Source of the DNA: Solibacillus merdavium
GTDB taxonomy: Bacteria > Bacillota > Bacilli > Bacillales_A > Planococcaceae
Direction of reading: 5' to 3'
Assembly: GCF_014836935.1 (NCBI RefSeq)
Contig: NZ_JACSPW010000014.1
Coordinates: 48,803 to 112,802 of the forward strand
DNA: 64,000 nucleotides
Numbering within the stretch: position 1 is the first letter of the stretch; each line of letters starts with the position of its first letter. The translations under genes were made by a program, and so were the position numbers. Positions 45,909-55,192 of the stretch are shown one piece after another. Under the pieces are notes generated by a model, which had not been told where the DNA came from, made no database searches, and saw only the letters and a list, made by a program, of their open reading frames with translations.

Positions 45909-46760
45909 TTATTTTTCAAGCCCTGCTATTCCAAAGCCTCCTGGTCCGGCATGAGTAGAGATCATTGCTCCAGCTTGCATCCATGTTACATTTTCAAAGC
46001 CTGTTTCCTTCGCGATTTCCTCCATCTGCCTTTTAATACTTTCATCAAGACCGACTGAGTAAATTAAATACAGCTGTTTTCTATCAATATCATATTCATC
46101 TAAGTAGTCTCGTAAAAGTTTTTCAGCAACAATACTCATTTTCCCTCGATATTTCCTTGTTGAAACAAGCTTTCCTTCCTTTAATTCAATGCATGGCTTT
46201 ATTTTTAGTAAGGCTCCGCCAATATACGCTAGGTTACTTACCCGTCCACCAGCTTTCAGAAAATCCAAACTCCCCGGCAGAAAGGCCAGTCTTGCTTTAG
46301 GAACAATGGATTCTACTTTTTCTATTAAACGTACAGGTTCAATAGAAGGTTCCTCCTCAAGCAAAGTAGCTGCGTACATCACGATGGCAGCTAAGCCGCC
46401 TGTCACATTTAACGTATCGATAAGAAAAAGATTTTCAAAATTCTCCGCTGCAATTAACGCACTTTGAAATGATGCAGAAGCTTTAGACGTATACCCAATA
46501 TGAATAATGATGCTGTCAGGAAATTCCGTTCTAATTTTAGTAAATAAATCCTCATATTCATGTACATTTGTTGCTGCTGTGGAAGGAATTTTTTTCGTAC
46601 GGCTATGATAATCAAAAACTTCCTCTACAGATAACTGACCATCTAAATAATCTTTTCCCTCCATAATGACATGCATCGGTACTACTTGAATTTGATGTTT
46701 TTCAACCAGGTCTTTCGGTAAATCCGCTCCACTCTCAGTCGATAAAATAATCCTTTTCAT
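45909..46760 (-). CDS. DegV family fatty-acid-binding protein
   Basis: The 283-residue protein has the DegV start IILSTESGADLPKDLV and the motifs HIGYTSKASASFQSA, FLPGSLDFLKAGGRVS and STHAGPGGFGIAG. DegV proteins bind a fatty acid and act as FakB subunits with the kinase FakA in exogenous fatty-acid use; that pairing is not shown here. The ATG at 46760 has GAAGGGG upstream; an earlier start would overlap that site. Confidence 0.88.
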   Translation of the reverse strand: MKRIILSTESGADLPKDLVEKHQIQVVPMHVIMEGKDYLDGQLSVEEVFDYHSRTKKIPSTAATNVHEYEDLFTKIRTEFPDSIIIHIGYTSKASASFQSALIAAENFENLFLIDTLNVTGGLAAIVMYAATLLEEEPSIEPVRLIEKVESIVPKARLAFLPGSLDFLKAGGRVSNLAYIGGALLKIKPCIELKEGKLVSTRKYRGKMSIVAEKLLRDYLDEYDIDRKQLYLIYSVGLDESIKRQMEEIAKETGFENVTWMQAGAMISTHAGPGGFGIAGLEK

Positions 46761-46844
46761 TGTATACCCCTTCCGAATTACATACCCATTCAATGTATTT
46801 ACTTTTTATTTAATTTAAATATACACTAAGAGGTTAAATTATTC

Positions 46845-46867
46845 AGTTAATTTTCAGAAAATTAACT
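46845..46867. terminator. Perfect hairpin without a strong T-run
   Basis: AGTTAATTTT and AAAATTAACT form a 10-bp stem around CAG, between the DegV gene and the unknown gene at 46885-47529. It may be a weak terminator or processing site. Confidence 0.4.
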
Positions 46868-46884
46868 CGATAGTCTTTTATAGC

Positions 46885-47529
46885 TTAATCGGAGGCCAAT
46901 GCTGTAATAACTGCTCCGACCGTTTGTATCCAAGCACCAACTGCATTCATTACTTCCCCTTCACTTGTATTAGTATCAGCAAAAACTTCTATTACATTGC
47001 CTATTAACTGAATGATATTTCCTGTATTTGCTATAGTCTGTAGGAGTGTCAGTTCCCCTTCCGTATTAATCGTAATTCCTACCCCTACTACTTGAAGTAG
47101 TGTACCTTGCTTTTGTAACAGTTGACTTGATTGTTCGTTCTCTGACAGTATCCCTGCTACGACAGCCAAATTTCCTATAGCTGAAAGTTGACCACCAACC
47201 ACATCTAATACCGCGTTTTCTGTCTCCACTACAATTGCGCTTCCGCCGGCTTGCAGAATATTTCCGATTACATTGAAGTCTGTCAGTGTTTGCTGAGTAA
47301 AAAAGGTTGAAGGTGTACTCCCAATTGCCGATACAATTGTTCCGATAGCCACAATCCAGTTTCCTGCTACCGCCGTAATATTTGTTTCACTAGAGCTACT
47401 ACTTTTATTATTGCTATTCGAGACATACCGTTTCTCATTTTTGCTGCGGAACATCAATTTATTCCATTTATCCATAGAGGTCCTATGTTCCTCTTTATTA
47501 TCGCTGCCATTTGGGTTGTTAAGATTCAT
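46885..47529 (-). CDS. Hypothetical protein with internal helical repeats
   Basis: The 214-residue protein starts with a polar head (to about 47, with a Ser/Asn run) and then three similar blocks of small and aliphatic residues with a glycine or glutamine every few positions: WIVAIGTIVSAIGST, FNVIGNILQAGGSAIV, GGQLSAIGNLAVVAG, and NIIQLIGNVIEVF with GAWIQTVGAVITALAS at the end. This suggests a repeated amphipathic hairpin. No signal peptide or enzyme motif is seen. The ATG at 47529 has GGTGGAG upstream. I do not recognise a function. Confidence 0.7.
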   Translation of the reverse strand: MNLNNPNGSDNKEEHRTSMDKWNKLMFRSKNEKRYVSNSNNKSSSSSETNITAVAGNWIVAIGTIVSAIGSTPSTFFTQQTLTDFNVIGNILQAGGSAIVVETENAVLDVVGGQLSAIGNLAVVAGILSENEQSSQLLQKQGTLLQVVGVGITINTEGELTLLQTIANTGNIIQLIGNVIEVFADTNTSEGEVMNAVGAWIQTVGAVITALASD

Positions 47530-47829
47530 CAATTTTCTCCACCTACTATTCATTAGTAAGGAATGCCCTGTACCAAATTGTATGATAAACGACTTTTATT
47601 ATGCTGATATGAAGGTTGTGCATTCCTAGCGACAATAAGCTATATAATGCAGTGTATGAAATTACAAATTGATTGGTTGGACCTGTAATAACCAAATAGT
47701 AGGGGAATAAGAGTAAGAGAATAATTGTGATGGCAATAGCTTGGGATTATTAAAGTTGGATGTAAGAAGGAATTCTTATATACGTCCTCAAGGGAAGCAG
47801 TCATTGCGTACTCTCCTTAATCTGATGTT

Positions 47830-48540
47830 TTATATTAATTTGGATTTATAATTGTTCCAGGTGTTCACTAAATTTGTTGCTTCTTGTTTTGGATTATCGG
47901 CCTCCGTGACAGCAGATACTACAAAGAAACCGTGTGCTCCAGTTTGTGCTAGGGTCGGAATATCCGCGAGCTTTACACCCCCGCCTACGACTACGGGAAT
48001 TGAACTAAGCTCAGCAACTTTCGCAATATCGTCAATACTTCTCGTAATCACTTTTCCGTCTTCCCCAATTCCGCAATCAGGTTTTGTTGAGGTCTCATGT
48101 AACGGCCCTACGCCAAAATAATCAAGTTGAGAGACATCCTCTGTCTTAATATAGTCAAATAATTGATCAACTCGAGCAGATAAACCGATAATAAGATCTC
48201 CCCCTAAATATTCACGACAAACGTTCACCGGTATATCTGTTTGTCCTACATGAATGCCGTCAACTTTAATCCCTTGCGATCTAGCAGCTAAAACAACATC
48301 TAGACGGTCATTTACAAGCAGTGTCACTTCCTGGGATTTTCCAGTCTCTTCAATGACATCTGCTGCTTGACGTGTTAATTGAATTAATTCTCTGGCAGAA
48401 GCGACTTTTGAGCGTATTTGGATGCAAGTGAATCCTGCCTCTACTGCATCTTTAATAATTGATACAACTGGACGTCCTTTTGTATTTTCGGGACCTATAA
48501 CTAAATATGCTGAAATATCAAGGTTCTTAATGTTTCTCAT
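47830..48540 (-). CDS. thiE: Thiamine phosphate synthase
   Basis: ThiE joins the pyrimidine diphosphate and thiazole phosphate to make thiamine phosphate. The 236-residue TIM-barrel protein has FTCIQIRSK, LLVNDRLDV, GIHVGQTDIPV, YFGVGPLHETSTKPD and VVVGGG, the phosphate-binding and catalytic loops of the family. It is the last gene of the operon under TPP control, with TTAGGAGGA before the ATG and 1 bp after the preceding gene. No terminator hairpin is obvious downstream. Confidence 0.93.
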   Translation of the reverse strand: MRNIKNLDISAYLVIGPENTKGRPVVSIIKDAVEAGFTCIQIRSKVASARELIQLTRQAADVIEETGKSQEVTLLVNDRLDVVLAARSQGIKVDGIHVGQTDIPVNVCREYLGGDLIIGLSARVDQLFDYIKTEDVSQLDYFGVGPLHETSTKPDCGIGEDGKVITRSIDDIAKVAELSSIPVVVGGGVKLADIPTLAQTGAHGFFVVSAVTEADNPKQEATNLVNTWNNYKSKLI

Positions 48541-48541
48541 A

Positions 48542-48841
48542 TTATCCTCCTAAAATATCATTCACTTTATTTACTTTTGTATTGATTGTATTTGTGTATC
48601 CCGGACGGATATCAGCTTTCAACACCACTTCCGTTCGAATTCCTTTTTCGGCAAGGATAAATGTCGCTTCTTTTACTACTTTCATTACTTCATCCCATTC
48701 GCCTTCAATTTCTGTAAACATGGCTGTAGTGTGATTAGGTAGTCCTGAATCTCGGATAACTTTCACTACCTCGGCTATTTCCTGAGATAATTCATCTCCT
48801 ACACCAAAAGGCGCAATTGCAACTGCTACTAATGTATTCAC
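48542..48841 (-). CDS. MTH1187 family thiamine-binding protein (YqgV-like)
   Basis: The 99-residue protein belongs to the MTH1187/YkoF-like group with a ferredoxin-like fold; members bind thiamine or its precursors. Visible family features are VAVAIAPFGVGDELS and HTTAMFTEIEGEWDEVM. It starts with GTG after GGAGGAGG and lies between thiM and thiE, so it very likely helps thiamine salvage. It could carry the thiazole or pyrimidine moiety, but its ligand is not known. Confidence 0.8.
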   Translation of the reverse strand: MNTLVAVAIAPFGVGDELSQEIAEVVKVIRDSGLPNHTTAMFTEIEGEWDEVMKVVKEATFILAEKGIRTEVVLKADIRPGYTNTINTKVNKVNDILGG

Positions 48842-48844
48842 GAT

Positions 48845-49681
48845 TTAAACCTCCTCCAAATCAAATGGGTTGTTTGCAATCTCTTCAGCTGTCGCTTTAT
48901 ATAATTCATCTAAAAATTGTACTTGAAAACTTCCGGGACCATCTACTTTAAGTTCAGCTCTTTTTCCCGCTAAGTTGTACACAGCAGAGGCAGTAAGTGC
49001 TGCAATAAATGGATTAGCTGCCGCTGCATACACAGCTGCAACTCCACCTAACGAGCAACCTGCACCCGTGATTTTTTCCATAAAATATGACCCTCCATAA
49101 GAGATAGCTATAATAGATCCATCTGTTATTAAATCGGTTTCCCCTGAGACAGCAACCGCACCCCCTGTCCACTTTGCAAGAGCAATTGCTGCTTTTTTAG
49201 CCGCATGTACGGAATCAGTAGAATCAACACCGCGCACATTTGATTCATCTGTCCCCCCATCTAATTCCCATAAACCTGCTAATGCGATAATTTCTGAGGC
49301 GTTACCTCTAATAATTGTCGGTTTAAATACTTTAAATTGTTTTAAAAGTTGTGTCCTTAGGGAGCCAATACCAACAGCAACGGGATCTAACACCCATGGC
49401 TTTCCTGCTTCATGCAATACTTTTGCTACATGGGGTAATGTCTTTTCATAAATCGGTAGAAGTGTACCAACGTTGACATATGTAGCTCCTCCGGTTTTTG
49501 CCAAAAACTCCGCTTCATCCGGCAAATATACCATAGCTGCAGATCCGCCAACAGCAAGCTGAGCGTTTGCCACTAGATTAATGGTTACAGAGTTCGTAAT
49601 AGAACCTGCCATCGGATTTATCTGTTTTACCGTTTCAACTGCCTGAATTATTTCACTTTGAATCTCCTGTTTAATACCCAT
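48845..49681 (-). CDS. thiM: Hydroxyethylthiazole kinase
   Basis: ThiM phosphorylates the thiazole alcohol salvaged from thiamine breakdown. The 278-residue protein has the family start INPMAGSITNSVTINLVANAQ-like (short form NPMAGSITNSV), the block VDSTDSVHAAKK and the ATP and substrate site EKITGAGCSLGG with the catalytic cysteine. The ATG follows AAAGGTGTTTGG. It is the first gene of the operon, about 90 bp after the TPP riboswitch terminator. Confidence 0.95.
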   Translation of the reverse strand: MGIKQEIQSEIIQAVETVKQINPMAGSITNSVTINLVANAQLAVGGSAAMVYLPDEAEFLAKTGGATYVNVGTLLPIYEKTLPHVAKVLHEAGKPWVLDPVAVGIGSLRTQLLKQFKVFKPTIIRGNASEIIALAGLWELDGGTDESNVRGVDSTDSVHAAKKAAIALAKWTGGAVAVSGETDLITDGSIIAISYGGSYFMEKITGAGCSLGGVAAVYAAAANPFIAALTASAVYNLAGKRAELKVDGPGSFQVQFLDELYKATAEEIANNPFDLEEV

Positions 49682-49771
49682 TTACCAAACACCTTTCTAT
49701 TAACATTCTGAATACGAACAAATAGAATCACAGGACAGAGGCTTTCGATATGAATTCACTTAAGCATGCGA

Positions 49772-49925
49772 AAATAAAAAAGTGCTCTCCCATTTAAATA
49801 AAATTGGGAAAGCACAATTCAAATTATTGCTTAAAAATATAATGAATCGCTTCCCTACACCAGTGTTAACTGACAGGTTCAAAGAGTCAGGTTTTAACCT
49901 TCTCAACTCAAAAGAGTCCCCCCGC
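49772..49925 (-). promoter_or_regulatory. TPP riboswitch with terminator
   Basis: On the minus strand the aptamer runs from GCGGGGGGACTC (49925) through UUGAGA, UGAACCUG and GUGUAGGGAAGC (about 49849). The usual CUGAGA reads UUGAGA, but the helix partner carries A in place of G, so ACUC/GAGU still pairs. A terminator hairpin (GTGCTTTCCC with GGGAGAGCAC, then TTTTTT) follows at about 49815-49772. With thiamine pyrophosphate bound, the hairpin should form and stop transcription of thiM-MTH1187-thiE. Confidence 0.92.
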
Positions 49926-49952
49926 AATATATGCTATTTTGTTTGTTCCTCC

Positions 49953-49981
49953 ATATTATCAACAGGTATGTTGAATGTCAA
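49953..49981 (-). promoter_or_regulatory. Promoter of the thiamine operon
   Basis: A perfect TTGACA (49981-49976) and TAATAT (49958-49953) lie 17 bp apart; the expected start is near 49946, about 20 bp before the riboswitch. Confidence 0.8.
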
Positions 49982-50128
49982 ATTCATACATTTAGATTGC
50001 TCACTCAATCTAAGCTACACCCACATTTTAAAGATTCAATAACACATCGAATTAAAGTATGAATTGCATATTATTTGGAAAAAATAAAACAATAAACTTA
50101 TTACATCATTTGAACAGGAGTTAAGAAA

Positions 50129-51637
50129 ATGGTCCAATCTTCAAATGAAAAATACAATAATCCCCTATATCTCGATGGCCAATTAGATGAAAATATTACA
50201 GTAATAAAAAAAATACTTGGAAATTCTTCAGATCTTATTATCCGAAAAAGCAGAATTGGCCGGTTGAACCATCCTTTTGCTTTAATTTATATAAAAGGGC
50301 TTATAAACGAGGATTTATTAAATAAAAATATATTAAGAGTTCTTGAATTAAACAGAAAACATATTCACTCGAATTTGTTTGATCATGTCTATGAAGAAAT
50401 AATCGCCATTGCTGAAATCAACAGATCGAAGGAAATGAAGCAGGTAATTAAAACGCTTTTAGCCGGCGATACAGTTTTCTTACTGGAAGGTGTAAGTGAA
50501 GCCGCTCTTATCGGAACGAGCGGAATGGAATATCGTGCCCTTGAAGAGCCGCAATCTGAATCAGTTATTCGAGGGTCCCGAGTAGGGTTTATAGAGAATT
50601 TTAAAATTAACCTCTCGCTCATTCGCCAGGAAATCAAAGATCCCAATCTTCGAGTCGATATGATGGAAGTTGGCACACATTCCAACCAGAAAATTGCCAT
50701 TTGTTATATTGATGGGGTTGTAAGAGAAGATCTTTTACAGGAAGTTTTGCGTCGCGTTAAAACAATTGATATTGATTTCGCACCGGATTCTGGATTTATT
50801 GAACAGTGGATTGAAGATAATCTTCTGTCACCCTTTCCACAAATTTTAGATACAGAAAGACCGGATAGGGTGGCTTTCAATATATTGAAAGGTAAAATAG
50901 CCATTATTGTTGAAGGGTCACCCTTTGCTCTTTTAATGCCTATCACTTTCGGGGATTCATTAAAGTCAATAGAAGACTATAACCAACGTTGGTTAATAAG
51001 TTCATTACTTCGATTATTGCGCTTATTCTCTTTCTACATGACTATATTTTTACCAGCCCTATATGTTGCATTAATTTCATACCATCCAGAATTAATTCCG
51101 GCTCAGCTATTATTTACAATAACGGCAGCTAGGGAAGGGATTCCATTTCCGTCCTTAATTGAAGCTTTAATCCTCGTCTTTTTTTATGAAGTATTGCAGG
51201 AGGCTGGAACAAGACTCCCCTATAAAATCAGTCAGACAATTGGGATTGTAGGCGGTATAGTTATTGGTCAACTTGCCGTTATGGCGGGTATTGTAACCCC
51301 CATCATGGTTATAGTTATTTCTTTAACGGCCATTTGCGCATTCACCATACCCAATTACAGCTTTGCGATTGGCTTGCGAATAGTTCGCCTCGCTACTATA
51401 TTTGCTGCGGCAATTTTAGGGCTATACGGAATTATTTTAGTGTTTATTATGATTTATGTTCATCTTGCCAACTTAAAAAGTATTGGTGTTCCATATACAC
51501 AATCCTTTTCTCCCGGCAACTTATGGACCCTTGAAAATATTGTCGTAAGGGCTCCGATTACAGTATTGTCAAAACGCTCATTTCAGCCATTCCTGAAATC
51601 GAATAAGAAAAAGAAAGACGGAGGATCAGTGAAGTAA
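50129..51637 (+). CDS. Spore germination receptor subunit A (GerA/GerKA family)
   Basis: The 502-residue A subunit of a nutrient germination receptor has a large N-terminal domain (about 1-285), a membrane part of several helices (about 288-450) with the family signature RLLRLFSFYMTIFLPALYVAL and ITAAREGIPFPS, and a cytoplasmic tail with FSPGNLW near the end. It sits in the inner spore membrane and senses germinants with the B subunit. The ATG has AGGAGTTAAG upstream. The germinant is unknown. Confidence 0.93.
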   Translation: MVQSSNEKYNNPLYLDGQLDENITVIKKILGNSSDLIIRKSRIGRLNHPFALIYIKGLINEDLLNKNILRVLELNRKHIHSNLFDHVYEEIIAIAEINRSKEMKQVIKTLLAGDTVFLLEGVSEAALIGTSGMEYRALEEPQSESVIRGSRVGFIENFKINLSLIRQEIKDPNLRVDMMEVGTHSNQKIAICYIDGVVREDLLQEVLRRVKTIDIDFAPDSGFIEQWIEDNLLSPFPQILDTERPDRVAFNILKGKIAIIVEGSPFALLMPITFGDSLKSIEDYNQRWLISSLLRLLRLFSFYMTIFLPALYVALISYHPELIPAQLLFTITAAREGIPFPSLIEALILVFFYEVLQEAGTRLPYKISQTIGIVGGIVIGQLAVMAGIVTPIMVIVISLTAICAFTIPNYSFAIGLRIVRLATIFAAAILGLYGIILVFIMIYVHLANLKSIGVPYTQSFSPGNLWTLENIVVRAPITVLSKRSFQPFLKSNKKKKDGGSVK

Positions 51638-52746
51638 TGAAACTTTATAAAAACAATGAATCGATTCAAGATAAAGACATTATGTTTGCTGTTGCTTCGA
51701 ATACGATTAGTATTACAATTTTATTTTTGCCTCGGTATATAACCGAACATACTGTATCTTCTGATGGCTGGATAGCAATTTTATTCGGAGGGTTGATCGC
51801 GCTTCTTTTAGGATGGATTTTAGCAAAAATAGCCGTATCCTTCCCAAATGAACCCTTTCTCTCTTTTGCCTCCTATTTAGTATCAAAGCCAGTGGCAGTC
51901 ATACTATGCTTTATTTTTGTTTTTCAATATATTATTATCTCTTCCTTTCAAATGAGGGAAATGGCTACCCTGTCTCAGGAGTACTTTTTTGATCGTACCC
52001 CATTGGAAGTTGTCTGTTTAGCGTTTATCCTTGTCGTTATATATGCAGTATCTGGCTCGAAGATGGCCATTTTCAAATTAAATATTCTCTTTTTCCCTTT
52101 TGTTGTCGGCGGATTAACTTTATTAATTATTGCACCGATGTGGGCTATTAAGCTTGAAAATTTACTTCCTGTGTTTCAAACCGATTTTAAAGGACTTCAG
52201 TCTGGAACAATATCCAGTTTGAACGCATTTCTAGGATTTGGTATCGTATTATTTTATATTTCTCTTATAAAAAAACCTGAAAAAGCAGCTAAAATGACTG
52301 TTTTAGGAATTTTATTTCCATTTACCTTTTATATCATTATTTTTATTATTTGTGTTGGCGTCTTTGGGAATGCAACGGTCAAAAATCTTTATTATCCTGT
52401 ATTCGAGCTTTCAAAAATTATATCGATTCCAGGGATTTTCTTCGAACGCTTTGATTCTATTTTATTTATCATCTGGACAATTATTGTATTTACAACCTGC
52501 TTAATGGCATTTGATATTGCAGTAATGCTCATTAACCAGTTAATTCCTAAATTAGCCAAGCAATCGATTATCTTTATTTTGTCACCCATCATTTTCTTTT
52601 TAGCCATGCTACCTAAAAACTTTATTCAAATTAATAACATCGCAAAATATATGGCCTATTTAGAGATAGTTTATATTGTATTCGTCATATTTCTACTAGG
52701 AACTATGCTATTAATAAGAGGTAGGAGAACCCATGATTCCTTATAA
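51637..52746 (+). CDS. Spore germination permease-like subunit B (GerAB/GerKB family)
   Basis: The 369-residue protein has about ten membrane helices and belongs to the amino-acid-permease-like GerB family; these bind the germinant. Features are the early FAVASNTISITILFLPRYI and the FVFQYIIISSFQMREM helix. Its start overlaps the stop of the A gene (TAATG). It ends inside the C gene start by 14 bp, so the three genes are coupled. Confidence 0.93.
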   Translation: MKLYKNNESIQDKDIMFAVASNTISITILFLPRYITEHTVSSDGWIAILFGGLIALLLGWILAKIAVSFPNEPFLSFASYLVSKPVAVILCFIFVFQYIIISSFQMREMATLSQEYFFDRTPLEVVCLAFILVVIYAVSGSKMAIFKLNILFFPFVVGGLTLLIIAPMWAIKLENLLPVFQTDFKGLQSGTISSLNAFLGFGIVLFYISLIKKPEKAAKMTVLGILFPFTFYIIIFIICVGVFGNATVKNLYYPVFELSKIISIPGIFFERFDSILFIIWTIIVFTTCLMAFDIAVMLINQLIPKLAKQSIIFILSPIIFFLAMLPKNFIQINNIAKYMAYLEIVYIVFVIFLLGTMLLIRGRRTHDSL

Positions 52747-54088
52747 AAAACTTATATTTTTAATTTGTTGTCTCCCACTTACAGCCGGTTGCTGGGATAA
52801 TCTTGAAGTAGAAGATAGAAGTTTTGTAACAGGGATTGCGATAGACCTAGCTACTAATAAAGATAATAATAAACCAGCTCCTTCAGAAGAAAGTGCGGCT
52901 GAGAGGGACTCCCAAGGTCAACAGCAGCAGAACTCACAGCAGCAAAGTAATCAACCTTCATCAGGGCAAGAACGCATAAAACAAAATCAAAATGAATCTT
53001 CATTACAAACCGATGAAAGAGTTTTAAATTATGAAAAAGATGAGGATTATGAACAAAATGATAATAATAAATTCAAATTAACACAACAGCTTTTAAATCC
53101 TTCTACCTTTAGCTCACAACAAAACACTAACAATTCAAACGCCACTTCATTTCGTAACCTATCACAAACTGGAGACACCATTATTGAAATGAACCGCGAT
53201 ATGATAAAACAGGCTGGAAGTAGGACAAACGTGACACATTTAAATATTGTCCTCTTTTCGGAAGCCCTTGCAAAAGAAGAATATTTATTTGCTGATCTGA
53301 TGGATATTTTCCTTCGAGAAAAAGAAATGTTACGGAGCGTGAAAATCGCCATTACGGAGGATCAATCCAGCGATTATTTATCAATTCTTCCTGAAAACGA
53401 GAAAATACCAAGTAAATATTTATCCAAAGTTTTGGAAAACAAGTCGACTTTAGATATTGCCCAACCTTTAACTGTGGGAAATGTTCAATCCTATTTGTTA
53501 ATGAATCGAAGTTTTATTATTCCTTTTATTAGTCAGGTAAATACAACGACAGTTAATTATGATGGGGTTTCGGTATACAGCGGTATTAAGAATAAAGTTG
53601 TTGGTAATTTAATCGGAGATGAAGCAAAAGGAGTAAACTTTATTCAATCCAAAAATCAGACAGGGACGATTAATACAAAACTTGATGATCACGATGTCAC
53701 CTTTGAAATCTTAAACATTCAAAGTAAAATATCACTGAAAGATAAGAAAATGCCATTACAATTCGATATTAAAATCGATGTTGCTAGCGGAGTCGCTGAA
53801 CAATATGGCCATCTTGACGTTATGAAGGAAGAAAATTATCAAAAGCTAAAAAGTACTTTAGAAAAAGAAATTAAAGAAATAACGGAACATACCATCTCTA
53901 TTTTACAGAATGAGTTATATACAGACGTTATCGGATTAAACACTTATTTATATGAAAAGCATTATCCGCTTTGGAAATCCATTAAAGAGGAATGGGAAGA
54001 GGGTCAGCATTATTTCATAAAGAGTGATATACAAGTTGATGTCAACGCAACTATCGAAAAGCCAGGCAACATTATAAAATCACACTAA
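52733..54088 (+). CDS. Spore germination lipoprotein subunit C (GerAC family) with low-complexity insertion
   Basis: The 451-residue lipoprotein has the lipobox LTAGC (Cys20) and the GerC start WDNLEVEDRSFVTGIAIDL, then a Gln/Asn/Ser/Glu-rich stretch from about 41 to 112 before the normal continuation KFKLTQQLLNPSTF. Ordinary GerC proteins join these two parts directly, so this looks like an insertion of about 70 residues. The rest is a normal GerC fold with MNRDMIKQAGSRTNV and ILPENEKIPSKYLSKVLEN. It overlaps the B gene by 14 bp. The insertion may be a flexible linker. Confidence 0.88.
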   Translation: MIPYKKLIFLICCLPLTAGCWDNLEVEDRSFVTGIAIDLATNKDNNKPAPSEESAAERDSQGQQQQNSQQQSNQPSSGQERIKQNQNESSLQTDERVLNYEKDEDYEQNDNNKFKLTQQLLNPSTFSSQQNTNNSNATSFRNLSQTGDTIIEMNRDMIKQAGSRTNVTHLNIVLFSEALAKEEYLFADLMDIFLREKEMLRSVKIAITEDQSSDYLSILPENEKIPSKYLSKVLENKSTLDIAQPLTVGNVQSYLLMNRSFIIPFISQVNTTTVNYDGVSVYSGIKNKVVGNLIGDEAKGVNFIQSKNQTGTINTKLDDHDVTFEILNIQSKISLKDKKMPLQFDIKIDVASGVAEQYGHLDVMKEENYQKLKSTLEKEIKEITEHTISILQNELYTDVIGLNTYLYEKHYPLWKSIKEEWEEGQHYFIKSDIQVDVNATIEKPGNIIKSH

Positions 54089-54101
54089 AGGTGGAATTTT
54101 T

Positions 54102-54248
54102 TTGTGGAATAGTCTTATGGAACATTTTACTGATATACCTACTATGCTTTGTACCTTCCTATCATTTTTTATTCCATATACAGTTTCTAAAATATATAAT
54201 AATTTTTCCCACCATACCAATCCTCCTTGGAAGAAAGAAGAAAATTAG
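54102..54248 (+). CDS. Small fourth germination protein (GerD-like subunit)
   Basis: A 48-residue frame beginning TTG at 54102 (7 bp after AAAGGTGG) lies just 13 bp after the C gene. It has one hydrophobic helix, MLCTFLSFFIPYTVSKI, and ends NPPWKKEEN. Very short proteins with one or two helices and a PPWK-type end follow several ger operons and are called D subunits. A competing frame here (54091-54309) is longer but shows no such pattern. The link to D subunits is by general likeness, so confidence is moderate. Confidence 0.6.
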   Translation: MWNSLMEHFTDIPTMLCTFLSFFIPYTVSKIYNNFSHHTNPPWKKEEN

Positions 54249-54409
54249 CATGCTCGTATCCTTTACAATACGAAAAACCATGAGTAGAATAAAGTTAGTT
54301 TTAGAATAATACTTGATTTATTTTTGGTGAAAAAGCACGATCTAGTTTGAGGATTTCGATTTCTTTATTTCGCTATAATAAATCAATCTTATTTAAAGGA
54401 GCAAAAAAA

Positions 54410-55126
54410 ATGCAAACAATTACAGGAAAAGTGGCATTAATCACCGGAGCAGGGCGTGGAATTGGAAAAGCAACAGCAATCGCTTTTGCTAAAGAAGGAA
54501 TTCACGTAGGTCTTGTGGGACGTTCACTTGAAAATTTACAGCAAGTGGCAGAGGAACTTAAACAATATAATGTAAAGGTAGCAGTTGCTTCTGCTAATGT
54601 AGCAGATTTAGACTCTATTACTAAAGCGGTTGATACAATTCGCGGCGAGCTTGGAGCAATCGATATTTTAGTAAATAATGCGGGTATTTCAAAATTCGGC
54701 AGCTTCATGGACTTAACACCTGAAGAATGGACAAATATCATCGATGTTAACGTAAAAGGTGTATACTATACAACACGTGCAGTATTACCTGAAATGATTG
54801 AGCGCAACACAGGCGATATCATCAATATCTCATCTACAGCTGGTCAAAAAGGTGCACCGGTTACAAGTGCATACTCAGCTTCTAAGGCTGCAGTAATCGG
54901 ATTAAGTGAGTCGTTAATGCTTGAAGTACGCAAGAAAAATATTCGCGTTACAACTTTAACACCAAGTACGGTTGCAACTGACATGGCGGTTGAGCTGAAC
55001 TTAACAGACGGCAACCCAGAAAAAGTTATGCAAGCAGAAGATTTAGCTGACTTAATGGTTGCACAATTAAAGCTTCATCCACGTGTTGTATTGAAACATG
55101 CTGGTCTTTGGTCTACTAACCCATAA
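54410..55126 (+). CDS. SDR-family oxidoreductase (3-ketoacyl reductase type)
   Basis: The 238-residue NAD(P)-dependent dehydrogenase has the glycine motif TGAGRGIG (about 13-20), NNAG (about 87-90), the catalytic Ser, Tyr and Lys in ISSTAG and YSASKAA, and the loop [10 protein letters not shown]. It resembles FabG-like enzymes, but it stands alone, so a specific substrate is unknown. The ATG at 54410 follows AAAGGAGC. A strong hairpin ends the gene. Confidence 0.9.
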   Translation: MQTITGKVALITGAGRGIGKATAIAFAKEGIHVGLVGRSLENLQQVAEELKQYNVKVAVASANVADLDSITKAVDTIRGELGAIDILVNNAGISKFGSFMDLTPEEWTNIIDVNVKGVYYTTRAVLPEMIERNTGDIINISSTAGQKGAPVTSAYSASKAAVIGLSESLMLEVRKKNIRVTTLTPSTVATDMAVELNLTDGNPEKVMQAEDLADLMVAQLKLHPRVVLKHAGLWSTNP

Positions 55127-55143
55127 TAAAAACCATAAAAAAT

Positions 55144-55180
55144 AAGGCGCTATCCAATGTATTTTGGATAGCGCCTTTTA
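55144..55180. terminator. Terminator between SDR and FAD oxidoreductase genes
   Basis: AAGGCGCTATCCAA pairs with TTGGATAGCGCCTT with a short loop, followed by TTTA; it can serve both convergent genes. Confidence 0.85.
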
Positions 55181-55192
55181 TCTTTTAAACAT

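Noticed and set aside
54091..54309. A 72-residue frame over the end of the ger operon
   Set aside because: The overlapping 48-residue frame has a better ribosome-site distance and a recognisable end; the longer one lacks both.
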